In this document: in pieces, positions 1 to 8,477 of the stretch
How positions within the stretch are numbered: the first letter of the stretch is position 1
How the letters are laid out: every line of letters starts with the position of its first letter
From: Bacteroidales bacterium UBA6851
Lineage (GTDB): Bacteria > Bacteroidota > Bacteroidia > Bacteroidales > UBA932
Reading direction: 5' to 3'
Assembly (NCBI GenBank): GCA_002451795.1
Contig: DKDJ01000005.1
Span: forward strand, 1-58,360
Length of the DNA: 58,360 nucleotides
Notes under the pieces: model-generated
What the model saw: the letters and a program-made list of their open reading frames with translations, nothing else
Told to the model about the DNA's origin: nothing
Database searches by the model: none
Position numbers and translations under genes: made by a program

Positions 1-135
1 GGATCAAGAATTCAGCATCAAGAATCAAGAACAGAGAATTCAGCATCAAGGACCGAACGTTCAGAATCGAGCATCGAACGCTTAGAATCAAAAATCAAGC
101 ATCTAGAATCAAGCATCGAACGCCCGAATTCATGC
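1..135. repeat. Degenerate short-repeat tract
   Basis: Noncoding sequence made of imperfect copies of a few short words (GAATC, CAAG, GCATC, GAACG). Two near-exact longer copies are visible: a 15-base copy at 8-22 and 36-50 (GAATTCAGCATCAAG), and an 18-base pair at 63-80 and 105-122 differing at one base (AGAATC-R-AGCATCGAACG). There are no regular spacers, so it is not a CRISPR. The tract is cut by the left window edge, so its full length and upstream neighbour are unknown. Function is unknown; slippage-generated intergenic repeat is the simplest reading. Confidence 0.6.
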
Positions 136-142
136 CCAGACT

Positions 143-175
143 AAAAGAAAAGAGTCCGGTGCAATACCGGACTCT
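143..175 (-). terminator. Intrinsic terminator after the alpha/beta hydrolase gene
   Basis: A perfect 10-bp stem (151-160 with 166-175, AGAGTCCGGT) closes a 5-base loop. On the minus strand it is followed by a T-rich tail read from 150 down to about 143. It lies about 100 bases past the stop codon of the minus-strand hydrolase gene. A weaker 7-bp hairpin (214-220 with 233-239) sits between the two. Confidence 0.8.
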
Positions 176-277
176 TTACCAATAGACTTTTTAATGCTAG
201 ACCGTCCAACTCTTGGAGACCGCATTTTTTCAGTCTCCACGATCACTTAATATCTCCTCAAAGGAAACTAACAAAGC

Positions 278-1360
278 CTACCAGTTCTTTCTCACGAACG
301 TCCAATTCGGATAGAACTTCGCTTCATACTCATCATCAAGGAACATGGCAGATTCCCCGACCTTTCCCTTAAGTTGCCAGTCAAGCCACTTACGAGCAGC
401 GACAGCATAAGGGCCGCCATTTTTCTCATAATAAGTGCCAGAATGTCCATCAAGAGAGTTCGCCATAACAATAGGAAGAGTCTTGATATTATCATAATCC
501 CCCTGCGCATTCTTGAACGCGATGTCAACTGGACCACCTATCATATAGAACATAGGAGTATGAAGATTCTCCAAACTGGCTTTCGTTGCGCCCTGCATAC
601 TATTCTCGCCAATACCAGTATTGAGCATCACGCAGGTCTTGATTCTTGGATCATGCGCTACAGCAAGGACCTGCGCTCCACCACAAGACTGTCCCATCGC
701 AGCGACTTTCTCAAGATCTATAAGATGATAATACTCGCTTCCTTGCGTAGCATTCTGATCTGTGAGCCAATCAAGGGCCTCAAGCATCTGACGAGGATAT
801 GTCCGGAAAGGGGCAGGAGCAGCTGAAGCCTTCTTCTTGCTCTTTGATGCCTTCTTCATCTCTGCCATTACGGCCTCACGAGCCGCCTCCCTCTGAACTT
901 TTTGAGCAGCAAGCTCTTCCTCAGTGTACGCAAACACCCTCTCACCGTTTCCCATCACAAGAACTTCTTTGGTAGAAGGATATGCACTGCGGACAACACC
1001 CCTCCATTGATCATAGAATTTCTCGTCCGTGTATTCTTCATAAGGTCCAATCGCCATAATAACATATCCGTACGAAGCCACCTCGCTCAGCAAACGGCTC
1101 ATCTCGAGGCTATTGTTGACACATGCCCCATTGGCATAGAGAATAACTGGCAGCTTACCACCATTCTCACGTGCAGCTGCAGCAAGATCCGCAGGTCGGT
1201 AAATAACATGAGTAGTCAGACCAGCATCGCCCACAGCGACTGACTTAAAAGGGCCTGTTCCACCATTTTCAATCACCTGACTACTTGTCGTCTGTGCAGA
1301 GCAGACGCATAATGACGCCGAAAGAATAAGCGCCGAGGCCAAAACCTTCTTCAATTGCAT
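278..1360 (-). CDS. Exported alpha/beta hydrolase (dienelactone hydrolase / lipase-like)
   Basis: Protein of 360 residues starting at the ATG at 1360; the longer frame from a TTG at 1441 is unlikely because MQLKKVLASALIL begins a clear signal peptide ending near SAQ (about residue 23). The nucleophile elbow GQSCGG lies near residues 223-228, with the serine at about 225. Candidate acid and histidine residues follow in GGPVDIA and DGHSG, consistent with an alpha/beta-hydrolase fold acting in the periplasm or outside the cell. An unusual Glu/Ala/Lys-rich charged insert occupies about residues 147-185, before the nucleophile. The substrate cannot be read from sequence. The gene stands alone, with its own terminator downstream and the groEL terminator upstream. 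Confidence 0.75.
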   Translation of the reverse strand: MQLKKVLASALILSASLCVCSAQTTSSQVIENGGTGPFKSVAVGDAGLTTHVIYRPADLAAAARENGGKLPVILYANGACVNNSLEMSRLLSEVASYGYVIMAIGPYEEYTDEKFYDQWRGVVRSAYPSTKEVLVMGNGERVFAYTEEELAAQKVQREAAREAVMAEMKKASKSKKKASAAPAPFRTYPRQMLEALDWLTDQNATQGSEYYHLIDLEKVAAMGQSCGGAQVLAVAHDPRIKTCVMLNTGIGENSMQGATKASLENLHTPMFYMIGGPVDIAFKNAQGDYDNIKTLPIVMANSLDGHSGTYYEKNGGPYAVAARKWLDWQLKGKVGESAMFLDDEYEAKFYPNWTFVRKNW

Positions 1361-1488
1361 AATATAAATTAGTTTTAATGAATAACCCATGGAAACGCTC
1401 AAAATACAGCAAACGCCCACTTTTCCTGTTTCCCGGAACAACCTGCTAATTTACAAATAATACACGAAATAACAGCGCCACAAACGCG

Positions 1489-1519
1489 AAAAGGGATCGA
1501 TCCCACAAGGACCAATCCC
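1489..1519 (-). terminator. Intrinsic terminator of groES-groEL
   Basis: On the minus strand an 11-bp stem with two G-T pairs (1509-1519 with 1493-1503) and a 5-base loop is followed directly by four T residues. It lies 30 bases after the groEL stop codon and fits the end of the chaperonin transcript. Confidence 0.7.
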
Positions 1520-1548
1520 TAATCCACATAAAATTATTACATCTGATA

Positions 1549-3171
1549 CTACATCATGCCGTCAGCAGGCATTGCCGGAGCAGCCGGAGCCGGCTCCGGG
1601 ATATCAACAATTCCACACTCGGTGGTAAGGAACATACCAGCCACAGAGGCAGCATTCTCAAGAGCTACACGTGCCACCTTTGTCGGGTCAATCACACCAG
1701 CCTCGAACATGTGAACATACTCGCCAGTTCTAGCATTGTATCCGAAATCATCCTTGCCTTCACGAATCTTCTGGATGATGACAGAACCATCAACACCTGC
1801 ATTTGCGGCAATCTGACGAAGCGGCTCCTCAATAGCCTTGGCTACAATGTGAATGCCAGTTGTCTCATCATCATTGTCACCCTTAAGACCCTCAAGGACT
1901 TCAGCAGCACGGATGTATGATACTCCACCCCCTGGCAGATAGCCCTCCTCTACGGCAGCACGAGTTGCATTGAGCGCATCCTCTACACGATCCTTCTTCT
2001 CCTTCATCTCTACTTCCGTCGTAGCACCTACATAAAGTACTGCCACACCACCGGAAAGCTTGCCAAGACGCTCCTTGAGTTTTTCTTTGTCATACTCAGA
2101 AGTAGAAGTCTCAATCTGCTTGCGGATAGAATCCACACGCTCCTGAATAGCAGCCTTATCGCCCTTTCCTCCTACAATGGTAGTATTCTCTTTAGTGATA
2201 GTCACTTTCTCAGCCTTACCGAGCATATCAGGAGTTGTGTTCTCAAGGGTGAAGCCTCTCTCCTCAGAAACAACTACCGCACCAGTAAGAGTGGCGATAT
2301 CCTGAAGCATCTCCTTACGGCGATCTCCGAACCCAGGAGCCTTAACGGCGGCAATCTTAAGTGCGCCACGGAGTTTATTGACGACGAGAGTGGTAAGAGC
2401 CTCACCATCAACATCTTCTGCAATAATAAGAAGCTCTCTGCCCTCACGTGCGATAGGCTCAAGGATAGGAAGGAGATCCTTCATAGAAGAAATCTTCTTG
2501 TCACAGATAAGGATGGATGGATTCGTCAGGTCAGCCTCCATCTTATCACCGTTGGTCATAAAATATGGAGAGATGAAACCACGATCAAACTGCATTCCCT
2601 CTACAACCTTCACTTCCGTATCAGTACCTTTAGCCTCCTCAACGGTAATCACACCATCTTTGCCGACTTTTGCCATAGCATCAGCGATAAGCTTACCGAT
2701 ATAGCCGTCGTTATTGGCAGACACAGTACCCACCTGCTCGACTTTGGAATAATCAGAGCCAACCTGCTGGCTACGCTTCTTGAGGTCACCAACAACAGCT
2801 GAAACAGCCTTGTCAATACCACGCTTCAAATCCATAGGATTAGCCCCGGCAGTCACGTTCTTGATACCGACATTGATAATGGCCTGAGCAAGCACAGTAG
2901 CGGTGGTAGTACCATCACCAGCCTGCTCGTTAGTCTTGGAAGCAACTTCCTTGACCATCTGCGCACCCATATTTTCGAACCTGTCCTTGAGTTCGACCTC
3001 TTTAGCAACGGTAACACCGTCCTTAGTCACCTGAGGAGCACCGAACTTCTTGTCGATAACCACATTGCGACCTTTAGGTCCAAGAGTTACCTTAACTGCG
3101 TTTGCAAGTGAGTCCGCACCAACCTTCATCTTGGCACGAACATCTGTATCGAATTTAATTTCCTTTGCCAT
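1549..3171 (-). CDS. groEL: Chaperonin GroEL (Hsp60)
   Basis: Protein of 540 residues, the normal length for the family. GroEL forms the 14-subunit ring that encloses unfolded proteins and uses ATP to fold them in the cytoplasm. Visible hallmarks are the N-terminal AKEIKFD, the nucleotide-binding GPKGRNVVID and DGTTTATVLA segments, and a C-terminal tail ending PADGMM, a variant of the usual Gly-Met-rich tail. It follows groES after 17 bases, the usual bicistronic order, and has its own terminator downstream. No CIRCE element was found upstream of groES. Confidence 0.98.
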   Translation of the reverse strand: MAKEIKFDTDVRAKMKVGADSLANAVKVTLGPKGRNVVIDKKFGAPQVTKDGVTVAKEVELKDRFENMGAQMVKEVASKTNEQAGDGTTTATVLAQAIINVGIKNVTAGANPMDLKRGIDKAVSAVVGDLKKRSQQVGSDYSKVEQVGTVSANNDGYIGKLIADAMAKVGKDGVITVEEAKGTDTEVKVVEGMQFDRGFISPYFMTNGDKMEADLTNPSILICDKKISSMKDLLPILEPIAREGRELLIIAEDVDGEALTTLVVNKLRGALKIAAVKAPGFGDRRKEMLQDIATLTGAVVVSEERGFTLENTTPDMLGKAEKVTITKENTTIVGGKGDKAAIQERVDSIRKQIETSTSEYDKEKLKERLGKLSGGVAVLYVGATTEVEMKEKKDRVEDALNATRAAVEEGYLPGGGVSYIRAAEVLEGLKGDNDDETTGIHIVAKAIEEPLRQIAANAGVDGSVIIQKIREGKDDFGYNARTGEYVHMFEAGVIDPTKVARVALENAASVAGMFLTTECGIVDIPEPAPAAPAMPADGMM

Positions 3172-3188
3172 AATTATAATCTCCTATA

Positions 3189-3455
3189 TTACAGAACAGC
3201 CAAAATATCAGACTGTTTTACAATAAGATACTTCTTATCCTCGAAAGTAACTTCAGTTCCGGCATATTTGCCATAGATAACCTGATCGCCTACCTTAACC
3301 TCCATAGGCTCATCTTTTTTACCTGGACCTGCTGCTACAACGGTACCCTGCTGTGGTTTCTCTTTCGCAGTATCTGGGATGTACAACCCTGCTGCTGTCT
3401 TGGTCTCAGCCTCTTTAGGCTCGATCAGAACTCTGTCTGCTAATGGTTTGAGCAT
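3189..3455 (-). CDS. groES: Co-chaperonin GroES (Hsp10)
   Basis: Protein of 88 residues, close to the usual 90-97. GroES forms the heptameric lid of the GroEL chamber. The N-terminus LKPLADRVLIEP and the central YGKYAGTEV segment are characteristic. The mobile loop region (AETKTAAGLYIPD) that docks on GroEL is present. It is the first gene of the groES-groEL operon. The 5' leader contains a small CCGGC/GCCGG hairpin (3488-3503). Confidence 0.97.
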   Translation of the reverse strand: MLKPLADRVLIEPKEAETKTAAGLYIPDTAKEKPQQGTVVAAGPGKKDEPMEVKVGDQVIYGKYAGTEVTFEDKKYLIVKQSDILAVL

Positions 3456-3506
3456 AATCGTATGTTTTTTATATTAATTCATTCTACCGGCACAACCGCC
3501 GGACGC

Positions 3507-3514
3507 CAAACATA
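3507..3514 (-). promoter_or_regulatory. groES promoter -7 element (TATGTTTG)
   Basis: A perfect Bacteroidota -7 match (TAnnTTTG) on the minus strand, 52 bases before the groES start codon. Just upstream on the same strand is TTGGCACGGACATTGAT, which has the spacing of a sigma-54 site but GA in place of the conserved GC at -12. No clear TTG lies at the usual 19-nt spacing. Confidence 0.6.
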
Positions 3515-3543
3515 AAATCAATGTCCGTGCCAATGACAATTTG

Positions 3544-4077
3544 TCAGAGCAGCTGTTTGCAAAAATGCCAAAGCAAAACACCGGCTGAAACCGACACATT
3601 CAAGGAATGTTTCGCACCGAACTGTGGGATCTCCACAGCAAAATCAGAAAAATCCACTACTTCCTGACTCACGCCATTCACCTCATTACCAAAGACCAGA
3701 GCGTACCGCGTACCTTTTTCAGGCGCGAAATCCTGAAGGTAAATAGAGTTATGCGTCTGTTCCACACTTACTATGACATATCCGTCAGATTTCAGCTTTT
3801 CAACAAGTGCAAGAGTATCATCCTCATGAACCCAAGGCATACTCAACTCTGCCCCAAGGGCCGACTTATGCATTTCCGCAGACGGTGGACAGGCACATAT
3901 TCCACACAAATACACGCAGTCCACCTTAAAAGCATCTCCAGTACGGAATATACTTCCAATATTATGTGCGCTTCGGATATTATCCAGGACAACCACCAGC
4001 CCGGAAGGCGGCAGCGAAGCATAATCATCTGGCCGAACGCGACCGAGTTCTACATTTAACAGTTTCGGGTCTTTCAT
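3544..4077 (-). CDS. TrmH/SpoU-family RNA 2'-O-methyltransferase
   Basis: Protein of 177 residues with the three SPOUT motifs: motif 1 NIRSAHNIGSIFRTGDAF near residue 33, motif 2 LVFGNEVNGVS near 128, and motif 3 IPQFGAKHSLNVSVS near 150. The family methylates ribose 2'-OH groups of tRNA or rRNA with S-adenosylmethionine through a knotted C-terminal fold. The protein has no N-terminal substrate-binding extension, so it resembles short TrmH/TrmL-like enzymes; the target nucleotide cannot be assigned. It is divergent from glyA. The promoter lies so close to the ATG that the transcript is probably nearly leaderless. Confidence 0.88.
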   Translation of the reverse strand: MKDPKLLNVELGRVRPDDYASLPPSGLVVVLDNIRSAHNIGSIFRTGDAFKVDCVYLCGICACPPSAEMHKSALGAELSMPWVHEDDTLALVEKLKSDGYVIVSVEQTHNSIYLQDFAPEKGTRYALVFGNEVNGVSQEVVDFSDFAVEIPQFGAKHSLNVSVSAGVLLWHFCKQLL

Positions 4078-4082
4078 GTGGG

Positions 4083-4090
4083 CAAAGGTA
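4083..4090 (-). promoter_or_regulatory. -7 element of the TrmH-family gene (TACCTTTG)
   Basis: TAnnTTTG on the minus strand ending 6 bases before the ATG at 4077. A start site a few bases downstream would leave almost no 5' leader. No TTG lies at 19 nt. Confidence 0.55.
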
Positions 4091-4103
4091 CGGTTTTTTA
4101 TAC

Positions 4104-4111
4104 TATATTTG
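4104..4111 (+). promoter_or_regulatory. glyA promoter -7 element (TATATTTG)
   Basis: TAnnTTTG on the plus strand, 22 bases before the glyA ATG and only 13 bases from the divergent -7 element of the TrmH-family gene. The two promoters probably share the 56-base intergenic region. Confidence 0.6.
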
Positions 4112-4133
4112 TACCTCTATTTAACAACGCGTT

Positions 4134-5486
4134 ATGAAACAGGATATTCAAATTGCGGATCTTATCAAGAAAGAAAAAGACCGTCAGGAATCGGGGCTTG
4201 AGCTCATCGCTTCCGAAAACTATGTCACAGACGAGGTTCTGAGAGCCATGGGCTCCATCTGCACCAATAAGTATGCAGAGGGATATCCTGGCAAGAGGTA
4301 CTATGGCGGATGTGAGGTAGTGGATCAGATTGAGCAGATTGCCATTGACAGGCTCAAGCAAATCTACGGGGCAGAATGGGCTAACGTGCAGCCGCATTCG
4401 GGGGCGCAAGCCAACATGGCAGTCACAATGGCCATATTGAAACCGGGCGACACATTCATGGGACTTGATTTGAGTCAGGGTGGGCATCTCACCCACGGTT
4501 CCCCGGTAAATGCTTCCGGAATTCTTTACCATGCAGTTGCTTACGGGCTTAACCCTGAAACTGGTCTTGTAGACTATGACGAAATGGAAAGAAAAGCACG
4601 CGAGTGCAAGCCAAAGCTCATAATCGGAGGCGCCTCAGCCTATTCGCGCGAATGGGACTACGAACGGATGAGAAAGATTGCCGACGAAGTAGGTGCCATC
4701 CTTTGGATAGATATGGCTCATACAGCAGGACTGATTGCTGCTGGACTTTTGAAGAATCCTGTCAGATACGCGCACATCGTAACTTCCACCACTCACAAGA
4801 CACTCCGCGGTCCGCGTGGCGGTATCATTCTTATTGGGAAAGACTTTGATGACCCACAGGGACGCACCACGCCAAAAGGCGTAGTCAAGAAAATGAGCCA
4901 GATACTTGACTCATCTGTATTCCCTGGGACACAGGGCGGACCGCTTGAACACATCATCGCGGCAAAAGCAGTAGCATTCTTCGAGGCCATGCAGCCAGAA
5001 TTCGCTGATTACCAAAAGCAGGTTATCGCAAACGCCAAAGTTATGAGTGAAGAATTCATAAAAAGAGGATATAAGATTGTCAGCGGTGGGACAGATAACC
5101 ACCTAATGCTAGTCGATCTTAGGGGAAAGTTCGAGGACCTCAACGGACGAATCGCCGAGACCCAGCTTGAAAAAGCAGGCATCACAGTCAACAAGAACAT
5201 GGTGCCATTTGACACCCGCAGCGCTTTCCAGACATCAGGAATAAGGATTGGCACACCAGCCGTAACCTCCAGAGGGTTTGTGGAGAAAGACATGGTCGAG
5301 ATTGTTTCCTTGATTGATGAAGTACTCACTTCATGCAACGCACATATCAGTGCGCTCAGCCTGAAAAAGGACGAGACTCCAAGCCAGGAGCAGATCCAGA
5401 GTCTCGAAGTCCACAAGGCCGTTCTTGAGAACGTCAAGAAAAAAGTCAATCAGATGACAGCAGGCGTTCCACTTAACAAGTATTAG
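4134..5486 (+). CDS. glyA: Serine hydroxymethyltransferase
   Basis: Protein of 450 residues, somewhat longer than the 417-residue Escherichia coli enzyme, as is common in Bacteroidota. It converts serine and tetrahydrofolate to glycine and methylene-tetrahydrofolate in the cytoplasm. The PLP-binding lysine lies in TSTTHKTLRGPRGG near residue 222. The N-terminal ELIASENYVTDEVL and NKYAEGYPGKRYYGG motifs are intact. It is transcribed alone from its own promoter and ends at a strong bidirectional terminator. Confidence 0.98.
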   Translation: MKQDIQIADLIKKEKDRQESGLELIASENYVTDEVLRAMGSICTNKYAEGYPGKRYYGGCEVVDQIEQIAIDRLKQIYGAEWANVQPHSGAQANMAVTMAILKPGDTFMGLDLSQGGHLTHGSPVNASGILYHAVAYGLNPETGLVDYDEMERKARECKPKLIIGGASAYSREWDYERMRKIADEVGAILWIDMAHTAGLIAAGLLKNPVRYAHIVTSTTHKTLRGPRGGIILIGKDFDDPQGRTTPKGVVKKMSQILDSSVFPGTQGGPLEHIIAAKAVAFFEAMQPEFADYQKQVIANAKVMSEEFIKRGYKIVSGGTDNHLMLVDLRGKFEDLNGRIAETQLEKAGITVNKNMVPFDTRSAFQTSGIRIGTPAVTSRGFVEKDMVEIVSLIDEVLTSCNAHISALSLKKDETPSQEQIQSLEVHKAVLENVKKKVNQMTAGVPLNKY

Positions 5487-5504
5487 TCTTTGACTATCAT
5501 AAAC

Positions 5505-5546
5505 AAGAAATGAGACTGGCCCATAAGTCAGTCTCATTTCTTTTAT
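5505..5546. terminator. Bidirectional terminator between glyA and infB
   Basis: A 14-bp perfect stem (5505-5518 with 5529-5542, AAGAAATGAGACTG) has A-rich and T-rich flanks, so it can work for glyA on the plus strand and for infB on the minus strand. Confidence 0.85.
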
Positions 5547-5548
5547 TA

Positions 5549-5570
5549 GGTATCCCCTCCCGGGGATACC
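5549..5570. terminator. Second hairpin in the glyA/infB gap
   Basis: A perfect 9-bp stem (5549-5557 with 5562-5570, GGTATCCCC) closes a 4-base loop. It has no T-run of its own and lies just before the bidirectional terminator when read from infB. It probably protects or backs up the infB mRNA 3' end. Confidence 0.5.
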
Positions 5571-5594
5571 ACAACTGTTATAGATTCAGCCTAT

Positions 5595-8471
5595 CTACAA
5601 AGTTCTCTTAACTTCTATAATCTGGAATGCCTCAATGATGTCACCATCCTTGATGTCATTGTAACCGGCTATGCTAAGTCCGCACTCTTTGCCGGCAATG
5701 ACTTCCTTGACAGCATCCTTACCGATCTGAAGAGAGCCAAGTTCTCCGGTGTAGACCACAATGCCATCCCTAATTAGACGAACCTTGGCCTTCTGGACCA
5801 TCTTACCATCCCTGACAAGGCACCCGGCAATAGTTCCAACCTTGCTGATGCGGAAAGTCTGCTTAACTTCAGCCGTAGCAATGACTTCCTCTTTCTTCTC
5901 AGGCTCAAGCATACCCTCAATACCGTCCTTGACTTCGTTGATACAGTCATAAATAACGGAGTAGAGTCGAATTTCAATACCCTCACGTTCGGCAGCCTTA
6001 CGTGCTTCCACTGTAGGACGCACCTGGAATCCGACGATCACTGCATCCGAAGCCTCGGCAAGAAGCACATCTGACTCAGAGATACCTCCGACAGCCTTAT
6101 GTATCACATTGACCTTGACTTCTTCTGTAGAAAGCTTTATCAAAGAGTCTGAAAGTGCCTCCACAGATCCATCCACATCGCCCTTGACAATGATATTGAG
6201 CTCCTTGAAATTACCGATGGCAATACGGCGACCGATTTCTTCAAGAGTCATGTGTTTCTGAGTCTTGATACCCTGGATGCGGAGTAACTGCTCACGCTTA
6301 TTGGCGATGCTCTTGGCCTCCTTCTCGTCCGCAAGAACATTAAACTTCTCACCGGCTGCAGGAGCACCATTGAGTCCAAGGACGGAGACAGGCGTAGAAG
6401 GACCTGCTTCAGTGACTTTCTGGCCACGCTCATTAAACATGGATTTGACCCTTCCGTAATAACTTCCGCACAGAATCACATCCCCTTGCTTGAGGGTTCC
6501 CTCCTGCACAAGCACTGTGGCGAGATAGCCGCGTCCCTTATCAAGGGAAGACTCTATCACGGCACCGATAGCCGGCTTGTTAGGATTGGCCTTAAGATCA
6601 AGGATATCCGTCTCAAGAAGCACCTTCTCAAGAAGTTTGTCCACATTAAGCCCCTTCTTGGCTGAGATCTCCTGACACTGATACTTTCCTCCCCAGTCCT
6701 CTACAAGGATATTCATCTCTGAGAGCTGACGACGAATAGTATCAGGATTTGCTCCCGGCTTATCTATCTTATTGATAGCAAATACCATCGGGACATTAGC
6801 AGCCTGCGCATGGTTAATTGCTTCCACGGTCTGCGGCATCACGGCATCATCTGCCGCCACGATAATAATAGCGAGGTCTGTGAGCTGTGCACCACGTGCA
6901 CGCATAGCCGTAAACGCCTCATGACCAGGAGTATCAAGGAAGGTAATACGCCTTCCGTCTGGAAGTTTCACGTTGTATGCACCGATATGCTGCGTAATAC
7001 CACCAGCCTCTCCGGCTATCACATTTGACTTGCGGATGTAGTCCAGCAAGGAAGTCTTACCATGGTCCACATGTCCCATGACAGTAATGATTGGAGGTCT
7101 TGGCTGCAGGTCTTCAGGCTTATCCACAGTCTCCGTACTGCTTATCTTCTCCGAGATATCCGCGGTAACGAATTCCACCTTATAACCGAACTCCTCTGCC
7201 ACAAGGACAAGTGTTTCAGCATCAAGACGCTGGTTGATGGATACCATCAGTCCGAGACTCATACATGCGCCGATGACTTTCACTACAGGGGTATTATTCA
7301 TGAGAGTGGCGAGATCATTTACAGTAACGAACTCTGTCACTTTCAAAATCTTCTGCTCTGCCGTTGCCTGAGCTAGCTCCTCCTGAGTCTTCTGGGCTGA
7401 AGCCTCGCGCTTTTCCTTGCGGTACTTGGCGCCGAAATTATTCTTCTTGCCCTCATTCATCTTGGCGTATGTCTCCTTAACCTGCTTCTGGATTTCCTTC
7501 TGCATCTCCTCCTGCTCGGCTTCAGTCATGGCAGGTTTGAAGCGGTCGCGATCACGTTTACGTCCCTTACCAGGATTGGCCTGGGCATTAGGCTGGGAGG
7601 CATTCTGCTTATTCTTTTGATCCTGACGTGGCTGCCCTCCTTGTTTCTGGTCCTGCTTACGATCCTTTTTCTGCGACTTCTCCACATGAGCACCAGCTTT
7701 GGCCACATCCACCTTCTGTGTCCCCTTGGTCACACGCTCGCGCTTTTTGGACGGCTTACGGTCAAACTGGCTGAGGTCAATTTTGCCCACCACCTTGAAC
7801 TGTGTGCCAGGAACAGCCTCTGCAGGCTCAATCTTCACTGCCTTCTCCACAACCACTGGCTTCGGTTCCTCCTTATTCACAGGAGCAGACTCCTTCCGTG
7901 GCTTCGGCTCCTCTTGAACCTTATGCTCTACGACAGGCTTCGGCTCCACCTTGACTTCTTCAGGCTTCGGCTGCGGTTCGGCCTTCACCTCTGGCGTTGA
8001 AACAACCACAGGAACAGCTTCAACCACAGGAACAGGCTTCTCAGGTTGCGGTTCCACTTTCTGCTCAGGCGCTGTCTGCGGCTCCGTCACCTCAGGAACT
8101 TGCTGTCCCTTATGGCTTTCCACCGGATTCACGGCTTCAGGAGCTTTCCGCACCTCCACAGGCTTCACATCAGAAAGAGTATTGCTCTTGATGATGGTCT
8201 CATGTTCCGGCTCGTCATCAGACTCCTCCTCTTTTGGCTGCTTGCGCCCCTTCTCAATTATTTCTTTCATCTTGATATCCACCTTCTCAGCCTCTTCCTT
8301 GATTTTGAGATCTTTGCCGAACTGCTTAGAAATAGCCGTCATATAACTCTCATCAATTTTGGCGTTAGGGTTAGCGTCGATCTCGACACCTATCTTCTGA
8401 AGGAAGTTCACAAGGTCATCAAGCCCGATGTTAAATTTTCTTATAATTTTATTCAGTCTTATTTCTGCCAT
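5595..8471 (-). CDS. infB: Translation initiation factor IF-2
   Basis: Protein of 958 residues. IF-2 is the GTPase that places initiator fMet-tRNA on the 30S subunit and promotes 50S joining. In order: an N-terminal IF2_N-type helical domain (about 1-60); a long low-complexity linker rich in Lys, Glu, Pro and Gln (about 80-360); a second IF2_N region (about 378-430); the G domain with GHVDHGKTS near 464, DTPGHEAF and NKIDKPGA; then the beta-barrel and C-terminal fMet-tRNA-binding domains. It is the last gene of rimP-nusA-infB, 6 bases after nusA. Confidence 0.98.
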   Translation of the reverse strand: MAEIRLNKIIRKFNIGLDDLVNFLQKIGVEIDANPNAKIDESYMTAISKQFGKDLKIKEEAEKVDIKMKEIIEKGRKQPKEEESDDEPEHETIIKSNTLSDVKPVEVRKAPEAVNPVESHKGQQVPEVTEPQTAPEQKVEPQPEKPVPVVEAVPVVVSTPEVKAEPQPKPEEVKVEPKPVVEHKVQEEPKPRKESAPVNKEEPKPVVVEKAVKIEPAEAVPGTQFKVVGKIDLSQFDRKPSKKRERVTKGTQKVDVAKAGAHVEKSQKKDRKQDQKQGGQPRQDQKNKQNASQPNAQANPGKGRKRDRDRFKPAMTEAEQEEMQKEIQKQVKETYAKMNEGKKNNFGAKYRKEKREASAQKTQEELAQATAEQKILKVTEFVTVNDLATLMNNTPVVKVIGACMSLGLMVSINQRLDAETLVLVAEEFGYKVEFVTADISEKISSTETVDKPEDLQPRPPIITVMGHVDHGKTSLLDYIRKSNVIAGEAGGITQHIGAYNVKLPDGRRITFLDTPGHEAFTAMRARGAQLTDLAIIIVAADDAVMPQTVEAINHAQAANVPMVFAINKIDKPGANPDTIRRQLSEMNILVEDWGGKYQCQEISAKKGLNVDKLLEKVLLETDILDLKANPNKPAIGAVIESSLDKGRGYLATVLVQEGTLKQGDVILCGSYYGRVKSMFNERGQKVTEAGPSTPVSVLGLNGAPAAGEKFNVLADEKEAKSIANKREQLLRIQGIKTQKHMTLEEIGRRIAIGNFKELNIIVKGDVDGSVEALSDSLIKLSTEEVKVNVIHKAVGGISESDVLLAEASDAVIVGFQVRPTVEARKAAEREGIEIRLYSVIYDCINEVKDGIEGMLEPEKKEEVIATAEVKQTFRISKVGTIAGCLVRDGKMVQKAKVRLIRDGIVVYTGELGSLQIGKDAVKEVIAGKECGLSIAGYNDIKDGDIIEAFQIIEVKRTL

Positions 8472-8477
8472 TCTGTA

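Noticed and set aside
1..135. CRISPR array
   Set aside because: The repeats are short, uneven and not separated by spacers of constant length, and no cas gene is near.
5549..5570. Operator or attachment site (palindrome GGTATCCCC)
   Set aside because: It lies between convergent genes beside a terminator, so an mRNA 3' end structure is the simpler explanation.
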